Part shown: one piece after another, positions 1 to 8,078 of the stretch
Layout: each line of letters starts with the position of its first letter
How positions within the stretch are numbered: position 1 is the stretch's first letter
Source: Chryseobacterium caseinilyticum
Lineage (GTDB): Bacteria > Bacteroidota > Bacteroidia > Flavobacteriales > Weeksellaceae
DNA: 64,000 bases
Direction: 5' to 3'
NCBI RefSeq assembly: GCF_014837145.1
Contig: NZ_JACYFS010000001.1
Location: 372,001-436,000 of the forward strand
Notes under the pieces: model-generated
Database searches by the model: none
Seen by the model: the letters and a program-made list of their open reading frames with translations, nothing else
What the model was told of the DNA's origin: nothing
Program-made: the position numbers and the translations under genes

Positions 1-2
1 CA

Positions 3-995
3 AAACTCAAAAAAGGTGAAGAGCAAAAGCTGGGCGGCAAGCTTTCTTCTTTTGGAACTGGCACCACTGATCTATTTGGACTTTCGCCTGATCAGTGGAA
101 AGCGATGTTTACCAACACTGATAATCTTTCTGAGAAAATTCAGAAGATTGGCGCAGCTATACAGGTTGCACAAAGTATGTTTGGTGCATATGCCAATTTC
201 GTTCAGAATAATGAGAAACGCATGCTCACTCAGATGGAAGTTTCTTCCGAGCGCAAAAAGAAGCGATTGAAAAACCAATTGGATTCCGGAGTGATTTCTC
301 AGGAAGAATACAAAAAGCAATCACTTTTAATCGATGCGGAATTAGATAATAAAAAAGCTCAGATTGAGTATCAGGCAGCCAAAAGACAACGAGATATCCA
401 AATAGCTCAGGCAATTGCCGGAGTAGCAATGTCAGTCATTAATGCAGCTCAAACTGCTCCGTTCTTTCCGGTTGGTTTAGCAATGACTGTTGTGGCTGCC
501 GCAATGGGTGCAGTTCAATTAAGCACCATTATGGGTACTCCATTGCCATCTGCTCCGGGTGCGGAAGAAGGATTTTATCCTGTGCTTCGTCAGCAGGACA
601 ATAAACTTTTCAATGCGAGAAAACGAAGATCTAAGACAGGTGTATATAATGAACCAACTATGTTGGTCGGCGAAGGTGGTGCATCTATGCCGGAACTCGT
701 GGTTTCCGGAAAAACGTTAAAAAGGATTGATCCTAAAGTAAATCGCATGTATATGAACGAAATTCAAAGAATTGAAGGCTTTGAAAATGGTCTTTATCCT
801 GGAGGAAATCAATCTTCAGGTAATGATGATTTGATGATTAGGATGATTGGTGTACTCGAAGAAAGTAACGCTGTAATGCGGGACCTTCGTGATAAGGGAG
901 TGACTGGACGTTTTGTAAAAAATGCCAGAAACGGAAAAGACCTTGATGAAACTCAAAATATGTATAAAGAATTAAGAAATAAAAGCAAACATTAA
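3..995 (+). CDS. Phage tail tape measure protein, C-terminal part (cut by window edge)
   Basis: The reading frame is open from the left edge, so only about 330 C-terminal residues are visible; an internal Met at 105 is not the real start. The visible part has a charged, probably coiled-coil stretch (rich in K, E, Q, R), then a long Ala/Gly/Val-rich hydrophobic segment (around IAGVAMSVINAAQTAPFFPV), then a charged tail. That order is typical of the C-termini of phage tape-measure proteins, which set tail length and line the tail tube. It is followed after 3 bp by two large structural-type genes on the same strand and then an integrase, which supports the phage reading. The identification rests on composition and context, not on a catalytic motif. 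Confidence 0.65.
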   Translation, partial: KLKKGEEQKLGGKLSSFGTGTTDLFGLSPDQWKAMFTNTDNLSEKIQKIGAAIQVAQSMFGAYANFVQNNEKRMLTQMEVSSERKKKRLKNQLDSGVISQEEYKKQSLLIDAELDNKKAQIEYQAAKRQRDIQIAQAIAGVAMSVINAAQTAPFFPVGLAMTVVAAAMGAVQLSTIMGTPLPSAPGAEEGFYPVLRQQDNKLFNARKRRSKTGVYNEPTMLVGEGGASMPELVVSGKTLKRIDPKVNRMYMNEIQRIEGFENGLYPGGNQSSGNDDLMIRMIGVLEESNAVMRDLRDKGVTGRFVKNARNGKDLDETQNMYKELRNKSKH

Positions 996-998
996 ATT

Positions 999-3023
999 AT
1001 GCCACTTCCAAATCAAAACCCGGGGGGAACTCCTTATTTATTTTTAGCTGAAACCGTTACGAGCAATGTAGATTATCAGTATGGCAGCGGAGTAATTCCT
1101 CCGGACGTCAAGATCACTTTGAATGGTCGAATGAACGCTTATGCAAATTACAAGATTAAAATATTTGTTAGCATCGCCAATACGAATGTTTCTTTTGTGC
1201 AAACGATGATTGCGGGTAATGTAGTTACAGAGCTGACAGGTCCTTCCGGAAATATAAATCGGGATGTATTTGCTAATTTTTTCGATGTTGATCAGTTGGC
1301 ACCAGGTATCTATGACGTATCAATGAATTTTGAATTGTATGGCGTTAACAATGCCGGAGAGCATATGACTGATTCTGCATTTGCATGGTTCTCATTCAAT
1401 GTTATAGGGAACGCGAATCCTATCAATACTGATAAGCCGGTTTATAAATTAATTTACAATAGACAGACAAATCAGCTATCGGGAGATACTGTTGTAAACA
1501 TTACAGGTAACAATGATAATCTTCCATTACGTTTTTTTAATAATCTTGCCATTCTGAAGGCTGTGGATCCAATTAATAACAATTCGTTTGTTTTAGAAGA
1601 AAATACACCTTTGTCCGGCAATTCAAATTTGCCACTTGAAGGAATTTATGAGATAAGCTGCAGTATTTTTAAAAAAAATGTTGGTAGTCCTGATGTTAAT
1701 GTTAAATCATTTCTGATTCAATTGATAGTACTGAATGGCGACATGGTGGTTTTTCCTGCCGATTTCAGTTTTTCTTTGATGCAGTCCTTAAATGAGGTAA
1801 AAAGTCAGGCGATATCAATAATTAATCCATACAACAAAGTTTTTACAATCGAAGGTCCTAATTGGTTGAACTTCTCGGCAGCGGGCGGTTCTGGAACCGT
1901 CGATATTGTTGCGTCAACATTAAATTCAATGATGATTCCTGTTGGTAATTATTCCGCTAATGTCATTGTGAAGTATGACAATAAAGAAATTTTGGTGCCG
2001 GTAACTCTTACTGTTATCAGTTATATTTACCTTACCGGTTTTGAACAGTACAATTTCTGTCTTGACAATAAAAGAATAAATTTTATTAAGAAAAATGCTG
2101 CCGCTCGATTTGTAAGATCAACCGTTACGGCATTTTTTTTAAATGAAGATGAAAATTCAACGATTGTAGTTCCTATCACAATTCCATATTTTCATGAGCG
2201 CGGAAGTTTTGATATAGGGTATAAAATTCACCAGTACTTTCTTCGCCTGAAGAAGAGTGTACTGTCCGAACTAAAAAAACCAAATTTTGATAACAAGTTT
2301 TGGTTTGCTCCTGCTGAAGTTACTATGGTTGTGGAGGAATTGGATGCTGATTATAATGTTTTAAATACGGATAATGTCGGTTTAATTAAACTATATCCAG
2401 GAAAAAAACCAAAGGGCTTTCCAATGCTTACTAACAGTCTCTTTAAACAACGATTTGAAGGTTCAAAATATATCTTTAGTTATATTCAGGGGCTGGTAGA
2501 TACTTCTAAAATTGCAATAGGAACTCCTAATGTATTTGAAGATGGTATTGTAACAAGGGTAAAGATTGAAGATGACGAAAACAAAATCATCTTTCCAAAG
2601 AAAAAGATATTTCAGATTACAGATCAGCTGCAGCTGACCTATCTTACTTTGAATTTAAACGGACCGAATATCATAAATATCCAATTTGAGAATCAAAACC
2701 TGGTTCCGGACTCGTTCAGCTTCTGTGGTCATTTTAAAAATAACCCGGCATACACACATATTTATGATCAGAATCTTTTGAATTCTGCTCGTGAAAAGTT
2801 TGATGTTACAAAGGTTATAAGTAGGACCATTAATACGGGATTTTTAGCAAAAGCATGTGTTCCGGTTATTGATGAAATTATTAAGAGCCGGCTTTGTTTT
2901 CTGGAAGTGAATGGCGAAAAATACAGGGGTTTTTGTACGTCAGATAAAATAGTTGACGAAGATAGTGCAGCGGAGTTAATTCAGTTTGATTTAGAATTTT
3001 TATTGGAAGATTATGGAAATTAA
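999..3023 (+). CDS. Phage tail-associated structural protein with a BACON-like Ig domain
   Basis: A 674-residue protein starting 3 bp after the tape-measure gene, with no signal peptide. It is rich in N, T, V and F and looks beta-structured throughout. Residues about 250-340 resemble a BACON/Ig-like fold: a WLNFS strand, a GGSGTVDIVAS strand, then GNYSANVIVKYDN and VPVTLTV, the spacing seen in Bacteroidota carbohydrate-associated BACON modules. The C-terminal third has no family I recognise. Position directly after the tape-measure gene suggests a distal tail, baseplate or receptor-contacting protein. The stop overlaps the next gene by 11 bp, so the pair is probably translationally coupled. 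Its precise role is inference. Confidence 0.55.
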   Translation: MPLPNQNPGGTPYLFLAETVTSNVDYQYGSGVIPPDVKITLNGRMNAYANYKIKIFVSIANTNVSFVQTMIAGNVVTELTGPSGNINRDVFANFFDVDQLAPGIYDVSMNFELYGVNNAGEHMTDSAFAWFSFNVIGNANPINTDKPVYKLIYNRQTNQLSGDTVVNITGNNDNLPLRFFNNLAILKAVDPINNNSFVLEENTPLSGNSNLPLEGIYEISCSIFKKNVGSPDVNVKSFLIQLIVLNGDMVVFPADFSFSLMQSLNEVKSQAISIINPYNKVFTIEGPNWLNFSAAGGSGTVDIVASTLNSMMIPVGNYSANVIVKYDNKEILVPVTLTVISYIYLTGFEQYNFCLDNKRINFIKKNAAARFVRSTVTAFFLNEDENSTIVVPITIPYFHERGSFDIGYKIHQYFLRLKKSVLSELKKPNFDNKFWFAPAEVTMVVEELDADYNVLNTDNVGLIKLYPGKKPKGFPMLTNSLFKQRFEGSKYIFSYIQGLVDTSKIAIGTPNVFEDGIVTRVKIEDDENKIIFPKKKIFQITDQLQLTYLTLNLNGPNIINIQFENQNLVPDSFSFCGHFKNNPAYTHIYDQNLLNSAREKFDVTKVISRTINTGFLAKACVPVIDEIIKSRLCFLEVNGEKYRGFCTSDKIVDEDSAAELIQFDLEFLLEDYGN

Positions 3024-4872
3024 ATTTTATGCAGCAGAAGGGGTTATTGATCTTTCAAACGTTGAATTCAGCACGCAGGAAGAAAACTCGATGCTAAGTG
3101 ATCAGACTTTCACTAAATTTTTCTTCCCGTTTGATATCCACGTGGATGATGTGTTCTTTCACACCTTTGGCGATTACCTTAGCGATGAAATAAAAGATGT
3201 AAAGTCAAAGATCGACGGATATCTGTTTCACGAGAATAAAACACATAAAGCGGTTTTAAATATCGAAAACGTTGAAGATAATGTGATCACAGCTCAGATC
3301 GATTACGGTCTTGAAGAAATTCCAAATTTTGATAAAAAATTAAGTGAGTTACCACTGCCAAAATTTACTGTGAATGATATCCATCTTCATGCAGCAGAGA
3401 TTATGGCTAAAACATGGCCTCAGGTTAATTATAATTTTCCAAAAATATACACTGATCGGTATGATAGGGATTCTGATGTTTGGGACGCTTTTGAGGGTTA
3501 TTATAACAACACCAAAATCGAAAATGGTGTACTGAAGGTTCCAAATAATTATATTGACGGTGGTGGGAATATTTTCAATGTAAATATCATTCATCCTTGT
3601 CCACATCCCATTTATCTTTTAAAATTAGGATTTAAAGATGCAGGATTCGATTTAGTCGGAGATATTTTAGCGGATCCGGATCTGCAGAAGCGTTGGGTTT
3701 TCTCAGGTACAGAGTATTTCACAATGAAGGCTCAGACAAAATTATATGCGGAGGCTACTCAGATGGATTTTTATTCTGATGAAGCTACAACACTTTTGCT
3801 CAACGGATATTTTTATAAAATGCGAAAGAGAAAGTACAGTCGAACCGTGGATAATCTTAAACCTGGTAATTATAAAGTTCAGGGATCATTTAGAATTAAA
3901 TCTTTTTATGGAAGAATTACCTGTAGAGTGATTAGTAACGGTAGTGTGTTTTGGGAACATGACGTTTATTATGAACAGGGCTTTCAAGATAAATCTTTCC
4001 CGCTAGATCTGACGATTCCGCTTAATCAAACTACAAATTCAGTAAGCTTCTTTGTGGAGTTTATTCCTTTGAATCCGGATGCGAGCGATTATAATGTAAT
4101 AGGTTTTCAGTTAACCTCAGATGTATTATTAGATTCTAATGCCGGCACTGAAGACACCAAGGCGGTTAACAATCCGAACGAAGTAGATTTGACTAAAGCA
4201 GTTCCGGACATGACGTTTGGTGAATTCGTAAACATTATAAAAAACTGGCTCAATTACGACTTTACACCAATCGGTACTAAGATATATATGAATAGGCTTG
4301 GCAAAAACGAACCTTCAAATGTTGTAGATTTTTCTAAGTTTGCTGTGAAAAATCCAAAAAAAACATTTTTATCGAAGAGATCTTTTAAATTAAAATTTCC
4401 GGATTTTGATGCGCCATATAAGATAAATTCAATGTATTATGATGTGGATGGAAAAAAACTGAATGGACAGGAAAAGGAAGATACGAATGTTATTGAAATC
4501 AATGGATATCCGCTCCCACTTGCTAAGCCAAAAGAAAATCTTCCTCTATGTGCTATTGATGTCGCTGAATCGTCTGATGTTGTAGGACTTGTCTACTACG
4601 ACGGGTTGATTGCTGGGGTTAATGATTCCAAAGATGTTCCAGGTTTAGTCTTTCCGGAACTGTTTGATAAAAATTGGTTGCGCTGGCTTCGTCAGCGGAT
4701 CAGAGGAATTAAATTTGAATGGAGCAAAGAAGTCAACGCTGAAGAATTTAGTTTGATGAGTATCAAAGATCATATCTTCTGCAATAATAATATTCATTTG
4801 TTCGCTACTCTTAATAAAGAAAAAACCGGTGACAATTCGTACATCGTTGATATTGTCACCGAGACTATCTAA
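3013..4872 (+). CDS. Phage tail/baseplate protein of unknown family
   Basis: A 619-residue protein with no signal peptide or membrane segment. Its start lies inside the end of the preceding gene (11 bp overlap), the packing usual in phage late operons. The sequence is rich in aromatic residues, D and N, and looks like beta-rich structural protein, with a middle stretch (residues about 265-360) resembling a carbohydrate-binding jelly roll. I do not recognise a named family. Being the third gene after the tape measure, a baseplate or tail-tip role is plausible. The stop codon overlaps the convergent integrase gene by 4 bp, so nothing is encoded between the late genes and integrase here. Confidence 0.55.
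   Translation: MEIKFYAAEGVIDLSNVEFSTQEENSMLSDQTFTKFFFPFDIHVDDVFFHTFGDYLSDEIKDVKSKIDGYLFHENKTHKAVLNIENVEDNVITAQIDYGLEEIPNFDKKLSELPLPKFTVNDIHLHAAEIMAKTWPQVNYNFPKIYTDRYDRDSDVWDAFEGYYNNTKIENGVLKVPNNYIDGGGNIFNVNIIHPCPHPIYLLKLGFKDAGFDLVGDILADPDLQKRWVFSGTEYFTMKAQTKLYAEATQMDFYSDEATTLLLNGYFYKMRKRKYSRTVDNLKPGNYKVQGSFRIKSFYGRITCRVISNGSVFWEHDVYYEQGFQDKSFPLDLTIPLNQTTNSVSFFVEFIPLNPDASDYNVIGFQLTSDVLLDSNAGTEDTKAVNNPNEVDLTKAVPDMTFGEFVNIIKNWLNYDFTPIGTKIYMNRLGKNEPSNVVDFSKFAVKNPKKTFLSKRSFKLKFPDFDAPYKINSMYYDVDGKKLNGQEKEDTNVIEINGYPLPLAKPKENLPLCAIDVAESSDVVGLVYYDGLIAGVNDSKDVPGLVFPELFDKNWLRWLRQRIRGIKFEWSKEVNAEEFSLMSIKDHIFCNNNIHLFATLNKEKTGDNSYIVDIVTETI
4827..4861. terminator. Inverted repeat at the convergent end of tail gene and integrase
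   Basis: CGGTGACAAT at 4827-4836 is exactly complementary to ATTGTCACCG at 4852-4861, separated by 15 nt. It sits in the last codons of the tail gene, just before the convergent integrase stop. No strong T-run follows on either strand, so it may be a weak bidirectional terminator or chance. Confidence 0.3.
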
Positions 4873-6047
4873 TCCATGATGAATGATGCCATGTTGGATT
4901 CTTTTTCTATAATATGCACGTATATCATTGTTGTCAATATGCTGGAGTGGTTCAAGATCTGTTGTAGATCTCGCACGTTGCCACCTTTTCTGAGGAAATT
5001 GGTGGCAAATGTGTGGCGTCCGGTGTGCATCGAAACATTTTTTTTAATATTGATTGTTGGCAGCTTCATTATATTTTTCAGCGTTCTGTTAATATACTCC
5101 GGAGTGATTTTTGTGACAAATAATGAAGGATGCCTTTCTATGATTAACTTTGCTGTGTTGTTAAGCACTATGGTGTGAGGCTTATCTGTCTTTTCCGAAT
5201 GAAAGGTTACCGCATCACCGCGAAAATCTATTCTTTTTAGTCTTTGTATTTCTGAGATTCTTAAGCTTGTGTAACATGCGAAAAGAAAATAGCCTAAAGT
5301 CAAAATATGATCAGGATGTGTATTTTCACTGAAATAGTATTGCTTAAGAATTTCTACTTCACGGATTGTTAAATTAGTTTTGGATCCTTTCATTGATCCT
5401 ACTTTCAGATCATTAACATCAAAATTTATAAAAAGATTATGCTTTTTGGCCAGATTAATAAATTTTTTGATTGTTTTAATGTTTCCGGCAATAGTAGTTG
5501 ATTTGTTTCCCTTGGTATATAAATAACCTTTATAATCCTCAAAAAAACCTAACGATAGATTACTGAAGGGAATAGGATTTTTATATTCTTCAAGCTTTGC
5601 AATAACGCTTCTCGCCATGCGTTTTGTTGTTTCTTTGATGGGAGATGTCTCCAGATGATGTTTTGCAAATGAGATGAAATCATACTTTGGTGTTTTGTTG
5701 AAAAATTCATTCCTGAAAGTTTTAATATCTAAGTATGCGGATCTTGATAGTCTGTAATGGGTTCTGATTTCTGTAGTTTTTGACTCCATATTATCTAAGG
5801 ATAGATTTATATCCTCGGTGTCAAACTTCTTTTTAACACGTCGGACGGTGTTGTCCCACTTATCTGGGCTGATGTAAAGACCGGTTGGGATCCGATCACG
5901 TTCTCCATTAATAGAAACGTCATAGAAAATTTGGCACCTGCCATCTTTTCGCTTGTAATTGTTTAAATAGAAGTGTGTGGTGATTGTCATAAATTTAGTG
6001 TTTGTGACAAGCTCTGTGACAAGAAATGAAGGTCTGTTTTGGATCAT
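4869..6047 (-). CDS. int: Site-specific tyrosine recombinase (phage integrase)
   Basis: A 392-residue integrase of the Bacteroidota phage/transposon type. It has an N-terminal arm-binding region with the DGRCQIFYDVSING pattern, a SAM-like core-binding domain in the middle, and a C-terminal catalytic domain. Catalytic residues visible are Arg in the TSLRISEIQRL motif, the HTGRHTFAT box (H-x-x-R), the later His in LNHSSILTT, and Tyr in MIYVHI. Length is normal and nothing is broken. It should integrate and excise the phage element by strand exchange at att sites. It faces away from tRNA-Arg, starts 150 bp from it, and ends 4 bp inside the convergent tail gene. The adjacency strongly suggests that the tRNA is the attachment site. 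Confidence 0.93.
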   Translation of the reverse strand: MIQNRPSFLVTELVTNTKFMTITTHFYLNNYKRKDGRCQIFYDVSINGERDRIPTGLYISPDKWDNTVRRVKKKFDTEDINLSLDNMESKTTEIRTHYRLSRSAYLDIKTFRNEFFNKTPKYDFISFAKHHLETSPIKETTKRMARSVIAKLEEYKNPIPFSNLSLGFFEDYKGYLYTKGNKSTTIAGNIKTIKKFINLAKKHNLFINFDVNDLKVGSMKGSKTNLTIREVEILKQYYFSENTHPDHILTLGYFLFACYTSLRISEIQRLKRIDFRGDAVTFHSEKTDKPHTIVLNNTAKLIIERHPSLFVTKITPEYINRTLKNIMKLPTINIKKNVSMHTGRHTFATNFLRKGGNVRDLQQILNHSSILTTMIYVHIIEKESNMASFIMD

Positions 6048-6196
6048 GCTTTTAATGTTTTAAATATTAAAAGAATTGGTCAGAATCGTTGTGACGGCTT
6101 TATGACAAAGGGATAAAAGAAAACAGGTTAACCCTTAGATCTCGACACTTCAGACGTTGAAATGAGCTTGATTTAATTGTTAACCTGTTGTAAAAG
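6048..6196. other. Prophage end / attachment region between integrase and tRNA-Arg
   Basis: This 149-bp gap has an 11-bp perfect inverted repeat, AACAGGTTAAC at 6122-6132 and GTTAACCTGTT at 6179-6189, separated by 46 bp. A second short dyad, CTTTTAAT with ATTAAAAG, lies at about 6050-6073 directly upstream of the integrase start. Integrase arm-binding sites and autoregulatory operators are commonly found in this position. The core att sequence would be expected in the 3-prime part of the tRNA gene (from 6197 upward). The second att copy lies outside the window, so the boundary is inferred. Confidence 0.45.
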
Positions 6197-6270
6197 TGAC
6201 CTCGACAGGATTCAAACCTGTAACCTTCTGAGCCGTAATCAGATGCGCTATTCAGTTGCGCCACGAGGCC
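6197..6270 (-). tRNA. tRNA-Arg(ACG)
   Basis: Read on the minus strand the 74-nt gene folds as a standard cloverleaf. The acceptor stem is GGCCTCG paired with CGAGGTC (one G-U), with discriminator A. The anticodon stem is TCTGA/TCAGA around the loop TTACGGC, giving anticodon ACG. The T arm carries GGTTTGAATCC. CCA is not encoded. Its 3-prime end faces the integrase, as in prophages inserted at tRNA 3-prime ends. A TATATTTG box lies 16 nt upstream. Confidence 0.95.
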
Positions 6271-6285
6271 TTGTTTAAAGGTTTG

Positions 6286-6293
6286 CAAATATA
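6286..6293 (-). promoter_or_regulatory. -7 box (TATATTTG) for tRNA-Arg
   Basis: Matches the Bacteroidota housekeeping -7 consensus TAnnTTTG on the minus strand, 16 nt before the mature tRNA 5-prime end. I see no convincing -33 TTG at the right distance. Confidence 0.5.
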
Positions 6294-6317
6294 CAAATTT
6301 TTTGTTTTCTTTGAAAT

Positions 6318-7364
6318 ATGAAATCAAAAATTTTAATATTATTCGCGTTTTTAACGCTAATTTCCTGTAAGAGAGAACAGAAAATTACTTCAGCAGACTG
6401 GCAGGTTTTATCTGAACGTACCAAATTTAAGGTTGACCAGGAAAATTTCCAGCTTCAGACAGGAAAATTCAGTTATAATTTTCAGAAAAAAGACCTTCCT
6501 TTCAAAAAAATAATCATTCTAAATGCAAGTATGATCGGCTATATTTCAGAGCTGCAGGCAGAAAATCAGATCGCAGGAGTTTCGAGTCCGGAATATATTT
6601 ATTCTCAAAAAGTTCAGGATTTGGTGAAATCGGGAAAGATTCAGAATGTGGGTAACGATCAGAAATATGATGTTGAACAAATTCTTTCGTTAAAACCTGA
6701 TGCTATTTTCACCAACCATATTCCCAATTTTGAAAACACGTATGAACTTCTGAAAACTAATGGAATTCAGGTCATTTTCCTTGATGAATATTTAGAACAG
6801 AAACCCCTTGAAAAATCTTCCTATCTGAAAATTTTTGGAAAACTTTTAGGTAAAGAAGAACTGGCGGAAAAGAAATTCAGAGAAATCGAGAACAATTATA
6901 GCAATTATAAAAAGATTGCAGCTTCAGCTAAGTCAAAACCTCATGTTTTAGCCAATGAGATGTATGGAAATGTGTGGTATATGCCGGGCGGCAAAACTTC
7001 GGTTGCCAATTTTATTTCTGATGCCAATGCCAACTATATTCTGAACAAAAATACTGAAGACAAGGCTATTACGATGAGTTTTGAAGAGGTTTATGCCAAA
7101 TCAGATGCAATCAGTATGTGGGTAAATGCAGGAAATCATATTGCGAAAAAAGATTTATTAATGATGAATGCCTTGTACTCGAAACTGAATGTTTTCAATA
7201 AAGGGAAAATTTACGCGTACAGTGGAAAGCAAACTGCCACTGCCAACGATTTTTTCGAAAGTGGAGTAGTGCGTTCAGATGTGGTACTGAAGGATTACAT
7301 TAAAATTTTTCATCCTCAGTTATTTCCGGATTACCAGCTGACATACTTCAGAGAATTGCAGTAA
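6318..7364 (+). CDS. ABC transporter substrate-binding lipoprotein (BtuF/FecB-like)
   Basis: A 348-residue protein with a lipoprotein signal ending in the lipobox LISC (Cys17). The rest matches the periplasmic-binding fold of PF01497: an N-terminal lobe with IIILNASMIGYISELQ and IAGVSSPEYIYS, a long linker helix (EELAEKKFREIENNY), and a C-terminal lobe with MPGGKTSVANFISDANANYI. This family captures iron-siderophore, haem or cobalamin-type ligands and passes them to an ABC permease. No permease or ATPase gene is adjacent, so the ligand cannot be told. It lies just outside the prophage end, divergent from tRNA-Arg. Confidence 0.8.
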   Translation: MKSKILILFAFLTLISCKREQKITSADWQVLSERTKFKVDQENFQLQTGKFSYNFQKKDLPFKKIIILNASMIGYISELQAENQIAGVSSPEYIYSQKVQDLVKSGKIQNVGNDQKYDVEQILSLKPDAIFTNHIPNFENTYELLKTNGIQVIFLDEYLEQKPLEKSSYLKIFGKLLGKEELAEKKFREIENNYSNYKKIAASAKSKPHVLANEMYGNVWYMPGGKTSVANFISDANANYILNKNTEDKAITMSFEEVYAKSDAISMWVNAGNHIAKKDLLMMNALYSKLNVFNKGKIYAYSGKQTATANDFFESGVVRSDVVLKDYIKIFHPQLFPDYQLTYFRELQ

Positions 7365-7388
7365 CCTCGCAGTATTTGTTTACTTTTG
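7356..7388 (+). promoter_or_regulatory. Promoter of mtgA (TTG-N22-TACTTTTG)
   Basis: A -33 TTG at 7356-7358 and a -7 TACTTTTG at 7381-7388 are spaced by 22 bp, within the 17-23 allowed for Bacteroidota sigma-ABfr promoters. It rules out the upstream in-frame TTG at 7386 as a start codon because that codon is part of the -7 box. Confidence 0.65.
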
Positions 7389-7406
7389 TACCAAGTTTTT
7401 AAGCCT

Positions 7407-8051
7407 ATGTGGAAAAAAATAAAGCAACTCCTTTTCATCATACTTCTTTTAAATGTATTTTTCATCATTTGGGGAAGATTCTTTAATCCACCAATTACCA
7501 TCACTCAGATAGGTGGTTTGATAGAGTTTGGTAAACTCGACAGAGACTACATCTCTTTCGAAGATATGGGTTCTAATGTAAAAAAAGCAGTGATCGCATC
7601 AGAAGATCAGAAGTTCTTCAATCACGATGGTTTTGATTACACAGCAATAGAGAAAGCCTATGAAAATAACGAAAAAGGAAGAAAAGTCCGTGGCGGAAGT
7701 ACCATTTCGCAGCAGACAGCAAAAAATGTTTTCCTATGGCAACAGAGAAGCTGGCTTAGAAAAGGTTTAGAAGCTGTTTACACTTTTGTAATCGAAAAAG
7801 TCTGGTCGAAAGATATTATTCTGGAGCGTTATCTCAATTCAATCGAAATGGGGCGCGGCGTTTTTGGTGTTGAAGCCGCTTCAAAATATTATTTCGGGAA
7901 ATCTTCTAAAGATCTGAATCAGTCGGAAGCGGCTTGGATAGCCGCAGTTTTGCCAAATCCAAAAAAATATGATCCCAAAAATCCGTCAGCGTATCTCAAC
8001 AAAAAACACAGATGGATCATGAGACAAATGAAAAATGTAAGTTTAAAATAA
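7407..8051 (+). CDS. mtgA: Monofunctional peptidoglycan glycosyltransferase
   Basis: A 214-residue GT51 enzyme with one N-terminal transmembrane helix (LLFIILLLNVFFIIWG). The GT51 motifs appear in order: EDQKFFNHDGFD with the catalytic Glu near residue 65, GGSTISQQTAKN, RKGLEAVYTFVIEKVWSKD, and a fourth motif around IEMGRGVFGVEAASKYYF. There is no transpeptidase domain, so this polymerises lipid II glycan strands only. The length is normal for MtgA. I start at ATG 7407; a TTG 21 nt upstream is inside the promoter. The gene is probably monocistronic. Confidence 0.93.
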   Translation: MWKKIKQLLFIILLLNVFFIIWGRFFNPPITITQIGGLIEFGKLDRDYISFEDMGSNVKKAVIASEDQKFFNHDGFDYTAIEKAYENNEKGRKVRGGSTISQQTAKNVFLWQQRSWLRKGLEAVYTFVIEKVWSKDIILERYLNSIEMGRGVFGVEAASKYYFGKSSKDLNQSEAAWIAAVLPNPKKYDPKNPSAYLNKKHRWIMRQMKNVSLK

Positions 8052-8078
8052 ACTACATCGGCCTTTAAATACTTTGAT

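Noticed and set aside
6100..6327. A 75-codon minus-strand frame across the tRNA region
   Set aside because: It is a translation of tRNA-Arg(ACG), which folds perfectly, and is not a protein gene.
7386..7406. TTG start for mtgA
   Set aside because: The TTG belongs to the TACTTTTG -7 promoter box; ATG 7407 gives the normal N-terminus.
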